This document shows positions 25,776 to 33,910 of a stretch of 64,000 bases of DNA, piece after piece. How positions within the stretch are numbered: the stretch's first letter is position 1; each line of letters starts with the position of its first letter. The stretch is from the NCBI GenBank assembly GCA_041394945.1, contig JAWKHH010000001.1, forward strand, positions 1,488,001-1,552,000, given 5' to 3'. Source of the stretch: Bryobacteraceae bacterium. Its GTDB lineage: Bacteria > Acidobacteriota > Terriglobia > Bryobacterales > Bryobacteraceae. The position numbers were made by a program, and so were the translations under genes. The notes beneath the pieces are model-generated. The model did not search any database and was not told the origin of the DNA. It worked only from the letters and a program-made list of their open reading frames with translations.

Positions 25776-26068
25776 TCAGCGGGGGCAGCGTGATCCTGAA
25801 GGACGGAGCCGCAGGGACCGGAACAAAAACGCGCCTGTAGCTCCTGTTGGCCGCGCCAAGCGATCCCGAATGGCGCCGACGTCGAGAAGGCCGTGGCTGA
25901 CGCAGCTCGACAGCCGGGCCTTCAGGGCGTCAGCTCCGTTCGGGAGGGCTTCTTCGGGAGTTTCGCCGTCGGACACGCAGCCCCGGAGGTCGGGGTATTC
26001 CATGAGGAATCCGCCGCTTTCCGCCTCGCGAAGGGGTAGGAGAGGATCAGTTGCCTGCTAACTTTCAT
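25776..26068 (-). pseudogene. hicB-like antitoxin, frameshifted remnant
   Basis: From the ATG at 26068 the frame gives MKVSRQLILSYPFAR, the expected N-terminus of a HicB-like antitoxin. It then leaves the family. One frame over, from about 26030, the sequence continues as AESGGFLMEYPDLRGCVSDG and GETPEEALPNGADALKARL, the conserved HicB core. The two halves are out of frame (293 bp from ATG to stop), so one base has been lost or two gained near 26028-26032. After the core the sequence no longer resembles the family. The start overlaps the end of the upstream hicA remnant by 11 bp, the normal hicAB arrangement. Confidence 0.72.
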
Positions 26069-26309
26069 TAGGCTCACCTCGGCCGTTAAGCTCACCTCGG
26101 CCATTAAGCTCACCTCGGCGGTCGACGAAATCCAGGAACATGCGGACGTGCACGGGTTTGATCGGGCGGCGTGCAGGAACCGAAAGCAGCCCTGCGATTG
26201 GATGACGGGAAGACTACGCGCTTGTCCCATGCTGGTTATGCTCAATTGCCCTGGCTTCGGCAATCGTTTTCAGGTCTTCGATTCGCCAATCACGCGGATT
26301 CCGTCGCAT
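26058..26309 (-). pseudogene. hicA-like mRNA-interferase toxin, interrupted by TAG
   Basis: From ATG 26309 the protein reads MRRNPRDWRIEDLKTIAEAR, then EHNQHGTSA, a TAG at 26214-26216, and on in the same frame SVPARRPIKPVHVRMFLDFVD. This matches the HicA-type dsRBD-like toxin with the RNxxxW..DL start and the VPxxRPIKPVxVRxF end. The catalytic His expected in the GTSH segment is not recoverable: the sequence around 26205-26220 looks like one lost and one gained base around the stop. The C-terminus then runs into an 18-bp tandem repeat encoding RGELNG units. It is a dead toxin unless the sequence is in error. Confidence 0.68.
26073..26126. repeat. Three tandem 18-bp units duplicating the hicB translation start region
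   Basis: Units at 26073-26090, 26091-26108 and 26109-26126. The first is ctcacctcggccgttaag; the second differs at one base and the third at its end. On the minus strand each unit contains aggtgag followed about 3 bases later by a start-like triplet (ATG, ACG or ATG), so the ribosome-binding site of hicB has been copied. The repeat is in frame with hicA and adds RGELNG units to its C-terminus. Confidence 0.85.
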
Positions 26310-26345
26310 CCGCGCTAACAATTTCGCGGTCGTCGACACAGCCCC

Positions 26346-26480
26346 ATGGCATCACTTGCGGCACCGTGGGCAGGGCTCTGGGGACTTGATTCCCTGGAAA
26401 GGCGACGACTCAAGATCTTACGCACCGACCAACTCAACGACCCATTCGAACTCCTGGGCTTCGAAGTCAACGTCGACGCC
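26346..26480 (+). pseudogene. Fragment of a DUF2971-like gene
   Basis: A short open segment reads WGLDSLERRRLKILRTDQ followed by LNDPFELLGFEV, which resembles the N-terminal motif of DUF2971 proteins (a basic segment followed by a LNDPFE-type motif). The similarity stops after about residue 42, and no downstream frame restores the family. There is no good upstream extension either. It is adjacent to the hicAB remnant, so this intergenic kilobase appears to be a graveyard of accessory genes. The family assignment is from memory of the motif. Confidence 0.45.
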
Positions 26481-26730
26481 ACAGACTTGGAGCACGCGTC
26501 GTACGCATCGAACCAGCTCGTCGGGAGGTTCCACGCCGCTGGGCCTACGCCGACACTCAGCAATCAACGGTTAGTCGCAGGGAACTCGATGAGGCCCTCG
26601 GCGACCTCGCTGGACACATAGTTCGTTCAGGTTCCGATCCTTTCGCGTTGTGCGCAACCGGAGAGAAGACCTTTGGCGTTGATTCGTTCACCGAAGGGTC
26701 GACCGAGTTCCCGGATGGAGCGGCGGCACG

Positions 26731-27330
26731 TTACTCCGACGCCGAGCGCAGCAGCTTCTCGACGTACTTGGCGAGGATATCGGTCTCGACGTTGAGGCGG
26801 TCGCCGGGGGCGCGGGTGCGGAGGTTCGTCGCTTCGTAGGTGTGCGGGAGGATGGTGATGGCGATGCCGGAGCCGGCGATCTCGGCGATGGTGAGGCTGA
26901 TGCCGTCGAGGCAGACGGACCCTTTGAACACCATGTAGCGGGCGAGGTCATCGGGGACGCGGAGGCGGAGCCACCAGTTTTCGCCGCCGAGGGATTCGAG
27001 CGAGGTCAGCATGGCCGTGCCGTCGACGTGTCCCTGCACAACGTGGCCGCTGAAACGGCCGGCGGCGGCGAGGGGACGTTCGAGATTCACCACGGCGCCG
27101 GCGCGGAGGTCGCCCAGGTTGGTGCGGCGAAGGGTTTCGGGCGCGAGGTCGGCGGCGAAGGAATCGGGGCGCAGGTCCACTGCCGTGAGACAGACTCCGT
27201 TGACGGCGATGCTCGAGCCGGAAAAGGCGTCGGCGAGCACGGCGCGGCATTCGATGCGGAGGCGGGCTCCGACATCCTGCATGTCGATGCTCGCGACTCG
27301 GCCGGTTTCTTCGATGATGCCGGTGAACAT
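26731..27330 (-). CDS. ribE: Riboflavin synthase alpha chain
   Basis: 199 residues. It converts two molecules of 6,7-dimethyl-8-ribityllumazine to riboflavin. Two lumazine-binding barrels are seen: MFTGIIEETGRV starts the first and GHVVQGHVDGTA opens the second. SSIAVNGVCLTAV and GSVCLDGISLTI are the paired substrate-binding strands. Family length is normal. It starts 6 bp after ribD ends, on the same strand, so both belong to one riboflavin transcript. ribF is elsewhere in the window (52740-53708). Confidence 0.97.
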   Translation of the reverse strand: MFTGIIEETGRVASIDMQDVGARLRIECRAVLADAFSGSSIAVNGVCLTAVDLRPDSFAADLAPETLRRTNLGDLRAGAVVNLERPLAAAGRFSGHVVQGHVDGTAMLTSLESLGGENWWLRLRVPDDLARYMVFKGSVCLDGISLTIAEIAGSGIAITILPHTYEATNLRTRAPGDRLNVETDILAKYVEKLLRSASE

Positions 27331-27336
27331 ACGCTT

Positions 27337-28437
27337 CTATTTCACCAGTTCCGCCTCGACGGCGAACTCGTCGCTCGTGATGGGGTGGAGGCGGACGTTG
27401 CGAAACAGGATGGCATCGACGCGGCGGAGCTTGCCGGCGCCGCCGGCGACGGGAAGCGAATGAAGGCCGCCGAGAATCTTCGGCGCGTAGTAGAAGAAGA
27501 TCCGGTCGACGATGGCGGATTCGAGCGCGGCCCAGTTGACCTTGCTGCCGGCTTCGATCATGAGCGAGAGGCACCGGCGGCGGCCGAGCTCTGCCACGAG
27601 GGCGGCAAGGTCGGTGCGGCCGGCGGGATGATCGGCCACGAATACTTCGACGCCTCGGGCTTCGAGGGCCTTGCGCCGGTCGGCGGGGGCCATTGAAGTG
27701 GTCACGATGAGGACGTCGTTGCGGCAGGTCTGGACCATGCGCGAAGTGACGGGAGTGCGGAGTTGCGAATCGAGCACGATGCGGAGGAGGGGGCGCGATC
27801 GGGGAAGCGCGGTGCGGTCCGTGAGGAGGCAATCGTCGGCGAGGAGCGTGCCGACGCCGGTGAGAATGGCGTCGACGCCGTGGCGAAGATGCTGCACGTG
27901 GAGGCGCGCCTCTTCGGAGGTGATCCAGCCGGTATTGTCTTCCGGGGCGGCGATCTTGCCGTCGAGGGTAAGCGCGGCCTTCAGGATCACGAGCGGCTTG
28001 CCGGTGCGCATGAAGTGGACGAAGGGGGCGTTGAGCGCTTCGGCTTCGGCGGTGAAGGAGGAGTCAATGGACGCATGGACGCCGCCGGCGCGGAGTGCTT
28101 CGAAGCCCTTGCCCGAGACGAGCGGGTTGGGGTCGGCCATGGCGGCAACAACGCGCGAAACGCCGGCGGCGAGGATCGCCTCGGTGCAGGGCGGGGTGCG
28201 GCCCTGATGGCAGCAGGGTTCGAGGGTGAGGTAGAGCGTGGAGCCGCGGGCGGAGTCGCCGGCTTGTTTGAGCGCGACGATCTCGGCGTGATCGCGGCCG
28301 TCCCAGATATGAAAGCCGCGTCCGACGATGGCGCCGCCGTTGACGAGCACCGCGCCGACCATGGGATTGGGGCTGGCGAGTCCGAGACCCTTGCGGGCTT
28401 CGGCGAGCGCTTCGCGCATGAGTCCGGCGGGGGTCAT
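27337..28437 (-). CDS. ribD: Bifunctional riboflavin deaminase/reductase RibD
   Basis: 366 residues. The N-terminal deaminase (1-145) has the zinc motif DHAEIVAL and EPCCHQGRTPPC. The C-terminal reductase (150-366) begins VILKAALTLDGKIA and includes GVGTLLADD and LMIEAGSKVN. The two halves catalyse consecutive steps from 2,5-diamino-6-ribosylamino-pyrimidinone phosphate. The ATG at 28437 lies 1 bp after the ftsY stop, which fixes the start and indicates co-transcription with ftsY upstream and ribE downstream. I saw no FMN riboswitch ahead of this group. Confidence 0.97.
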   Translation of the reverse strand: MTPAGLMREALAEARKGLGLASPNPMVGAVLVNGGAIVGRGFHIWDGRDHAEIVALKQAGDSARGSTLYLTLEPCCHQGRTPPCTEAILAAGVSRVVAAMADPNPLVSGKGFEALRAGGVHASIDSSFTAEAEALNAPFVHFMRTGKPLVILKAALTLDGKIAAPEDNTGWITSEEARLHVQHLRHGVDAILTGVGTLLADDCLLTDRTALPRSRPLLRIVLDSQLRTPVTSRMVQTCRNDVLIVTTSMAPADRRKALEARGVEVFVADHPAGRTDLAALVAELGRRRCLSLMIEAGSKVNWAALESAIVDRIFFYYAPKILGGLHSLPVAGGAGKLRRVDAILFRNVRLHPITSDEFAVEAELVK

Positions 28438-28438
28438 G

Positions 28439-29425
28439 TCAATCGAAGAGGGAATCGATGAATCGGGCGGGCTCGAAGGGGAGGAGGTCCGCGGCCTGCT
28501 CACCGACGCCGATGAACCGGATGGGCAGGTTGAGTTCGCGGGCGATGGCGACGACAACGCCGCCTTTCGCGGTTCCGTCGAGCTTGGTGAGTACGATGCC
28601 GGTGACGCCGGAGGACTCGGTGAACTTGCGTGCCTGTTCGAGTCCATTTTGTCCGGTTGTGGCGTCCATGACGAGGAGCACTTCATGCGGCGCGTCCGGG
28701 ACGACGCGGGCGGCGGTGCGGCTCATCTTCTCGAGTTCGCCCATGAGGTTGGCCTTGTTGTGGAGGCGGCCGGCGGTATCGACGATCACGTAGTCGACTT
28801 TGCGGGCGCGGGCCGATTGCAGGGCGTCGAACAGCACGGCGCTCGGGTCCGAACCCTGCTGCTGGCGGATGACTTCGGTGCTCGTGCGCTGCCCCCATAC
28901 TTCGAGCTGTTCGATCGCGGCCGCGCGGAAGGTGTCGGCGGCGCAGAGCAGGACGTTCTTGTTTTCGGCGCGGTAGAAGGTGGCGAGCTTTCCGATGGTG
29001 GTGGTTTTGCCGACACCGTTGACGCCGACGATCATGTAGACGGCCGGAGGATCAGCGGGGATACGCCAGGGGCGTTCGGTAGTCTGAAGGATCTCGAGCA
29101 GGTATTGGCGGATGAGGTTCTTCAGTTCGCCGGCGTCGCTGACGAGCTTGCGGTCCACACGCTGGCGGATGCGTTCGAGGATCTCGGTGGCGGTGCGGAC
29201 GCCGATGTCGGCGGAGATGAGGTTGTACTCGAGCTCCTCGAGGAGGTCAGCGGAGATCTCCTTGCGCCCGTGGATGGAGTCTTCGATGGCGTCGACGAGG
29301 CCGGCGCGGGTCTTCTGGATGCCCTGCTTGAGCCGGTCGAGGAGGCTGGTTTTGCCGCCGCCGGGCGGGGCCGGCGGAGAGGCGGGAGGAGGCGTCCTGC
29401 CGCCTCCGAAGAGGTTGTCGAGCAT
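28439..29425 (-). CDS. ftsY: Signal recognition particle receptor FtsY
   Basis: 328 residues of the SRP-type GTPase that docks ribosome-nascent chain complexes at the membrane. The N-domain (about 25-105) precedes the G-domain with GVNGVGKTTT (P-loop), DTFRAAA, DTAGRLHNK and TKLDGTAKGG; it ends with FIGVGEQAADLLPF. The acidic A-domain found in E. coli is missing and replaced by a short Pro/Gly-rich stretch, common in this phylum. It is the first gene of the ftsY-ribD-ribE transcript and is divergent from the kinase gene. Confidence 0.97.
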   Translation of the reverse strand: MLDNLFGGGRTPPPASPPAPPGGGKTSLLDRLKQGIQKTRAGLVDAIEDSIHGRKEISADLLEELEYNLISADIGVRTATEILERIRQRVDRKLVSDAGELKNLIRQYLLEILQTTERPWRIPADPPAVYMIVGVNGVGKTTTIGKLATFYRAENKNVLLCAADTFRAAAIEQLEVWGQRTSTEVIRQQQGSDPSAVLFDALQSARARKVDYVIVDTAGRLHNKANLMGELEKMSRTAARVVPDAPHEVLLVMDATTGQNGLEQARKFTESSGVTGIVLTKLDGTAKGGVVVAIARELNLPIRFIGVGEQAADLLPFEPARFIDSLFD

Positions 29426-29445
29426 GAGGATCGCGGTGAGTTCAC

Positions 29446-29480
29446 ATTGTAGCAGGAGCTTCCGGTAACACTGCTACAAT
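29446..29480. promoter_or_regulatory. Perfect 10-bp inverted repeat forming two divergent extended -10 promoters
   Basis: The arms are attgtagcag (29446-29455) and ctgctacaat (29471-29480), exact reverse complements with a 15-bp spacer. Each arm read outwards contains TGC-TACAAT, a good extended -10 element. One points to ftsY (start 29425) and the other to the kinase gene (start 29497). Predicted leaders are only about 10-15 nt. No convincing -35 hexamers are present. The dyad could also be an operator for a dimeric regulator. Confidence 0.6.
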
Positions 29481-29496
29481 TAAAGCCGGATAAACC

Positions 29497-31395
29497 ATGG
29501 AGCGGGTTGGCCGCTACGAAATTCTCGGAGAACTGGGCCGAGGGGCCATGGGTGTGGTTTTGCGCGCCATGGACCCGGTGATCGGGCGGACGATCGCCAT
29601 CAAGACGATCCGGTTCGATACGCTGGCTGACAGTTCAGACCAGCAGCGGCTGCGGGACCGTCTCTTCCGGGAGGCGCGTTCGGCGGGCGGGTTGTCGCAT
29701 CCGCACATCGTGACTATTTACGACATCGGGCAGGAGGGCGACATCGCCTTCATCGCGATGGAGTACGTGGCGGGCTCGACGTTGGACGCGGTGATGCGGG
29801 ATCCGGACCGGCTGGACCGGCAAATGGTGACCAACGTCCTGAGCGACTCGGCCTCGGCACTCGACTACGCACATGCGCGGGGAATCATTCATCGCGACAT
29901 CAAGCCGGGGAACGTGATGGTGACCGATGCCGGATCCGTGAAGATCACCGATTTCGGCGTCGCGAAGATCACGTCGCATCAGGTGACACGGACCGAGATG
30001 GTGCTCGGAACGCCGAGCTACATGTCGCCGGAGCAGATCGAAGGATCGAAGGGGATAGACGGACGCAGCGACCAGTTTTCGCTTGCGGTGATGGCATACG
30101 AGCTGTTGACGGGGGAAAAGCCGTTCGCGGCCGATTCGCTTCCGGCGCTGTTGTTCAAGTTGGCGCGGGAAGACGCGCCGTCGGCGCACCTGGTGAATCC
30201 GACACTGAACGAAGACGTGGACCTGGTGCTGCGGCGTGCCATGGCGAAGAAGGCGGCGGACCGCTTCGATACGTGCTCCGAGTTCATCACCGAACTGAAC
30301 GAAGCATTGATCGGGTGCCCGAACTGGGCGCCGCTGACGCACGGCGTGGCGAGGGATCTGCCGACGATGGGACCAAGCGGCGCGAGCGCGACCCCGAGAA
30401 CCGGCACGGGAGCAGGAACGGGGGCGCCCTGGGCCGAGGCGCCGGGGCAGGCCTTGCAATCCGGCACGCTCAGCGGCGCGGAAGAGACACCGACGCGAAC
30501 GCTGCACGTCGGGCAGATGCCTGCAGCGGCTTCCGGCTCAATGGCCGGTACGCGCGGCGGCACGATGGATTCGACCGGCGCCGAACCATTTTCGTCGCGG
30601 CGCCGGGCGGAGCACATCGAGGAGCCCGAGCGATCCGGAATCGCGAAGGCGGCGGGAATCGGAGTGCTGGCCGGTTTGCTCGCGATCGGGGCCGGAGCGG
30701 CGGCGCACTTCAGTGGAATGTACCGGCTGGACGGCTTGCTGGCTTCGCTGGGACTGGGGGAGGCCAGCGAACCGGTCAGCGGGCCGATTCCACCTCCGCC
30801 CGCGCAGACCGAGGAAGCAAAACCGGCGCCATCCGAGCCGCCCCCAGCGGCGACCGAAACACCGGTGGCCACGACGTCGCCCGCCATCGAGGCTCCGCCA
30901 GCGACACCGGCGCCGACGGCGACGACTCCACGTACCGGCGGAGCTTTCCCGGTGCCGGCGGGGCCTCCGGAGCCGAAGTCGGCGATGGTGGACATCACGT
31001 CCACGCCGGCGGGCGCGCGGGTCTCGGTGGACGATACGCAAGAGGGCTGCACCACGCCGTGCGCGATGGAGCTGGCGGCGGGCCGCCACGTGCTGCGGTA
31101 CAACCTGGCCGGACACCGGCCGGGAGTGGCGGTGATCCTGGTTCCGCAGGAAACGAAGGCGACGACGCGGCTGGACATGGCCAGCGGAACGCTGCTGGCG
31201 ATCAGTACGCCGCCGGGGGCGCGCGTTTTCGTGGACGGCGAGGCGCGCGGGACGACGCCTGCATCGCTCAAGCTCAGCGCCGGGAAGCACAAGATCGAAA
31301 TGAAGCTGGCCGGGTATCCGGATCACTCGCGGGAGATCGATATCCGCGACGAGCAGATACTGAACCTCGAGGTGACGTGGCCGGGCTCGCAATAG
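29497..31395 (+). CDS. Transmembrane Ser/Thr protein kinase with two C-terminal PEGA domains
   Basis: 632 residues. The kinase domain (about 7-270) is complete: GRGAMG loop (14-19), Lys36, Glu59, HRDIKPGN with Asp134, DFG at 152-154, and GTPSYMSPEQ as the activation-loop end. A linker rich in Thr/Gly follows, then one membrane helix (about 385-403). An extracytoplasmic Pro/Ala-rich stalk and two PEGA repeats (about 490-558 and 560-630, each with S/TxPxGAxVxVD) complete it. PEGA domains bind envelope components, so this is a receptor-type Hanks kinase. The -10 of its likely promoter ends 16 bp before the ATG. Confidence 0.95.
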   Translation: MERVGRYEILGELGRGAMGVVLRAMDPVIGRTIAIKTIRFDTLADSSDQQRLRDRLFREARSAGGLSHPHIVTIYDIGQEGDIAFIAMEYVAGSTLDAVMRDPDRLDRQMVTNVLSDSASALDYAHARGIIHRDIKPGNVMVTDAGSVKITDFGVAKITSHQVTRTEMVLGTPSYMSPEQIEGSKGIDGRSDQFSLAVMAYELLTGEKPFAADSLPALLFKLAREDAPSAHLVNPTLNEDVDLVLRRAMAKKAADRFDTCSEFITELNEALIGCPNWAPLTHGVARDLPTMGPSGASATPRTGTGAGTGAPWAEAPGQALQSGTLSGAEETPTRTLHVGQMPAAASGSMAGTRGGTMDSTGAEPFSSRRRAEHIEEPERSGIAKAAGIGVLAGLLAIGAGAAAHFSGMYRLDGLLASLGLGEASEPVSGPIPPPPAQTEEAKPAPSEPPPAATETPVATTSPAIEAPPATPAPTATTPRTGGAFPVPAGPPEPKSAMVDITSTPAGARVSVDDTQEGCTTPCAMELAAGRHVLRYNLAGHRPGVAVILVPQETKATTRLDMASGTLLAISTPPGARVFVDGEARGTTPASLKLSAGKHKIEMKLAGYPDHSREIDIRDEQILNLEVTWPGSQ

Positions 31396-32348
31396 CGGCG
31401 CGCGTGCTGCCGTTGGCCGGACTGGTGGTTGCGTTGTGGGCGCAGCGGCCAGAGCGCGCCGACGTACGGCCGGAGACGCTGGAGGCTTTCTCGCGCTACG
31501 TAACCGGGCGCGAGGCGGCGATGGAGCGGGAACGAATCCGGGGGCGGCATTTCCTCTGGGTGGACGAGTCCGAGGAACAGCGGATGCGCGTACGATCCGG
31601 CGGCGTGGTGGTGGAGCCGGTGCGGGAGCGCGGGATCGTGGACGTTAAAGGCGGCTTGGTGCACGACTGGGTGGGGGCGGCGTTCGTGAAAGGGGCAACG
31701 CTCGGAAAAGCGATCTCCACGGTGCAGGACTACGACCGGCATGAGCTGTTCTTCAAGCCCGAGGTGGTGGACTCGCGGCTGCTCGGGCGCGACGGGAACC
31801 GTTTCCGGATTTCTCTGCGGCTGGTGAAGAAGAAAGTACTCACGGTGACGCTGAATACGGAACATGAGGTGACGTACTTCCCGGTGGACGCGCAGCGGAT
31901 GCACAGCCGATCCTATTCGACGAAGATCGCCGAGGTGCAGGACGCGGGGACGAACAAGGAGTCCGAGCTGCCTCCGGGACAGGATCACGGTTTTCTGTGG
32001 CGGCTGAATTCGTATTGGCGGTTTCAGGAGCGGGACGGCGGCGTGTACGTGGAGTGCGAAGCGATTTCGCTGACGCGGGGGATTCCGACGGGGTTCGGTT
32101 GGCTGGTGGGTCCGATCGTGCGGGATTTGCCGCGGGAGAGCCTGGAGAACACACTCGAGGCGACGCGGAAGATGCTCGATCAGGTGGATCAGGCGGGTGC
32201 GAGTGGAACGGCGCCGGTGATGGATTGGCAGGCCGCGGCGGCGGCGAACAGCGTGGCGGTTCCGTTCCTGGGCGCGACGAGTTGGAGCCCGACGGGCAGG
32301 CCGGACTTCGTGAAGCCACAAGGGACGGAAATGGCGGGAAGACCGTAG
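31377..32348 (+). CDS. Exported protein of unknown function, kinase-linked
   Basis: About 323 residues from GTG 31377, which overlaps the kinase gene by 19 bp; GTG 31404 is the alternative start. A signal peptide (about 8-23) is followed by a conserved body with GGLVHDWVGAAFVKGATL, VQDYDRHELFFKPEV and SYWRFQERDGGVYVECEAIS. This layout recalls START/SRPBCC-like lipid-binding folds, but that is only an impression. Similar unannotated proteins occur in acidobacteria. The last 160 bp lie antisense to the amidase 3' end. Coupling to a receptor kinase suggests an envelope function. Confidence 0.75.
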   Translation: MAGLAIAARVLPLAGLVVALWAQRPERADVRPETLEAFSRYVTGREAAMERERIRGRHFLWVDESEEQRMRVRSGGVVVEPVRERGIVDVKGGLVHDWVGAAFVKGATLGKAISTVQDYDRHELFFKPEVVDSRLLGRDGNRFRISLRLVKKKVLTVTLNTEHEVTYFPVDAQRMHSRSYSTKIAEVQDAGTNKESELPPGQDHGFLWRLNSYWRFQERDGGVYVECEAISLTRGIPTGFGWLVGPIVRDLPRESLENTLEATRKMLDQVDQAGASGTAPVMDWQAAAAANSVAVPFLGATSWSPTGRPDFVKPQGTEMAGRP

Positions 32349-33571
32349 AGGTTCCAGGGGGCGGTGTTGCGAAGGAAGATTAGGTCGCCGGAACCGTTCA
32401 TGGGGAAAGCGGGGCCGGGAGCGGTGGGCATGACGAGCAGGCTGGCATTTTCGAAGAGCTCGCCGGAGCGGGCGCGGAGATCTTCGAGGGCACGGCGGGC
32501 GCGAATGTAGACGGCCGCGGGGATGGGTCCGCCGAGAGCGATGGTGGCGCGGGTTCCGGGATGGAAATCGTTCGGGCGGGCGCGCATGCGGTCCTGGTGG
32601 AAGGCGAAGGCTTCGGCGAAGATCACGGTGGAGTAGGCTTCCGGGAACGCGGCGGAGTCGGCGGCGCGGGGTATGGAAGGGAGCGTGACTTCGCGGTGGC
32701 CGGCGCAGAGGCGGCCAAGCGCGTCGACGACGGTCCGGGTGAGCGTGGCGGCTTCGGGATCGAGTTTGGACCAGTAGGGGTCGAGCGGGAGGCCGATTCG
32801 GAGCTGACGGAGAAGCTTCGGCGGCGCGAGCTGCGGCAGGCCCATGGCGGCGGCGATGAGGCGGCAATCCTCCGGAGTGCGGGCCATGGGGCCGGGATGA
32901 TCGAGCGACCAGGCGAGTGGGAGGACACCGTCGGCGCGGAGGGCGCCATAGGCGGGTTTGAATCCGGAGACGCCGCAGAGGGCGGCGGGGAGACGGATGG
33001 AACCGCCGGTATCGGAACCGAGGGCTCCGAGGCAGAGTCCGGCGGCGAGAGCGGCGGCGGAACCACCGGAGCTTCCGCCGGGTGTGTAACCGTGCTTCCA
33101 GGGGTTGTGGATCTTTCCGAAGAACGACGTTTCGGAGGTGAAGTTGAAGGCGAACTCGTCCATGTTGAGCTTGCCCAGAATCACGGCGCCGGCGTTGCGG
33201 AGCGCGGCGACGACGGCGGCGTCTCGCGTGGGGACTCGATCTTCGAAGTGGCGGCTGGCCGCGGTGGTGCGGACGCCGGCGGTGTCGTAGAGGTCCTTGA
33301 GCGCGATGGGGATTCCGTGAAGGGGACCGCGCGGCTTTTCCGCTGCGAGCTTTTTCGCCTCGGCGAGGGCGGATTCCGCGGTGACGGTGATGAAGGCGTT
33401 GAGCCGCGGGTTTCGCTCTTCGATGCGAGCAAGGCATGCGCGCGTCAGCTCGACGGGCGAGATCTTGCGGAGGGCGATGAGCCGGGAGGCGGCGGCGATG
33501 TCGAGTTGATGGAGGGCGGTGGGAGCACCGGCCTGACTGAGGAAACCGGCGAGGAGGCCGCGGCGGGTCAT
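32189..33571 (-). CDS. Amidase (amidase signature family)
   Basis: 460 residues. The Ser-cisSer-Lys triad is visible: Lys in IALKDLYDTAG, the GGSSGGSAAAL loop and the nucleophile segment SDTGGSIRLPA. A short N-terminal stretch MTRRGLLAGFLSQAG with twin Arg may be a Tat-like or simple leader. The C-terminus GLPVGLQLVAPRNGTATLF is the genuine family ending, so the 160-bp overlap with the convergent gene is contributed by that gene's tail. These enzymes hydrolyse amides; GatA is excluded because no gatB or gatC is nearby and the context is different. The ATG 33571 is used. Confidence 0.9.
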   Translation of the reverse strand: MTRRGLLAGFLSQAGAPTALHQLDIAAASRLIALRKISPVELTRACLARIEERNPRLNAFITVTAESALAEAKKLAAEKPRGPLHGIPIALKDLYDTAGVRTTAASRHFEDRVPTRDAAVVAALRNAGAVILGKLNMDEFAFNFTSETSFFGKIHNPWKHGYTPGGSSGGSAAALAAGLCLGALGSDTGGSIRLPAALCGVSGFKPAYGALRADGVLPLAWSLDHPGPMARTPEDCRLIAAAMGLPQLAPPKLLRQLRIGLPLDPYWSKLDPEAATLTRTVVDALGRLCAGHREVTLPSIPRAADSAAFPEAYSTVIFAEAFAFHQDRMRARPNDFHPGTRATIALGGPIPAAVYIRARRALEDLRARSGELFENASLLVMPTAPGPAFPMNGSGDLIFLRNTAPWNLYGLPAISVPCGFTKSGLPVGLQLVAPRNGTATLFAAAAACQSITGAVPLAPA

Positions 33572-33584
33572 CTCGCGGGCCGTC

Positions 33585-33902
33585 TCACGGCAAGGGCGCG
33601 GATGCGTCGTGGAGCGCGGCGGCGAGATCGGCCTGAAACTGGCGGAGGCCGGCGATCTCGGCGGGAGTCGCCTGCTCTTCGAAGCCCCGGGCGGTGAACC
33701 AAGCCGTTTGTTCGCGCCAGACGATGACGGCAAGGCCGCGGTCTGTGATGCGCCCGGCGCTGCCGGTGCGCCAGCCGGATTCGTGGCGTTCGGCCATCGC
33801 GGCGTAGGGCGCACGGACGAGGTAGATGTGGCGCGAGCGGCTGTCGAGACTGAGGGGTTCGATGCCGAGCTCGGCGAGGCGTCGGAGGCGTTCGGGGTCC
33901 AC
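33585..33902 (-). CDS. Small conserved-looking protein of unknown function
   Basis: 105 residues starting with GTG at 33902, 8 bp after the bifunctional nuclease gene stop and ending 13 bp before the amidase start. The spacing fits an operon. The protein contains HIYLVRAPYAAMAERHESG and AVIVWREQTAWFTARGFEE and has no signal peptide or helix. No family is recognised. Its tight placement between two real genes is the main argument that it is coding. Confidence 0.6.
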   Translation of the reverse strand: MDPERLRRLAELGIEPLSLDSRSRHIYLVRAPYAAMAERHESGWRTGSAGRITDRGLAVIVWREQTAWFTARGFEEQATPAEIAGLRQFQADLAAALHDASAPLP

Positions 33903-33910
33903 GGGCAGCC

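Noticed and set aside
26731..29496. An FMN riboswitch upstream of the riboflavin genes.
   Set aside because: No conserved multi-stem junction is visible; the leader before ftsY is too short to hold one.
31323..33437. A 704-residue minus-strand open frame across the amidase region.
   Set aside because: Arg/Pro/His-rich translation in another frame of the amidase gene, with no motifs.
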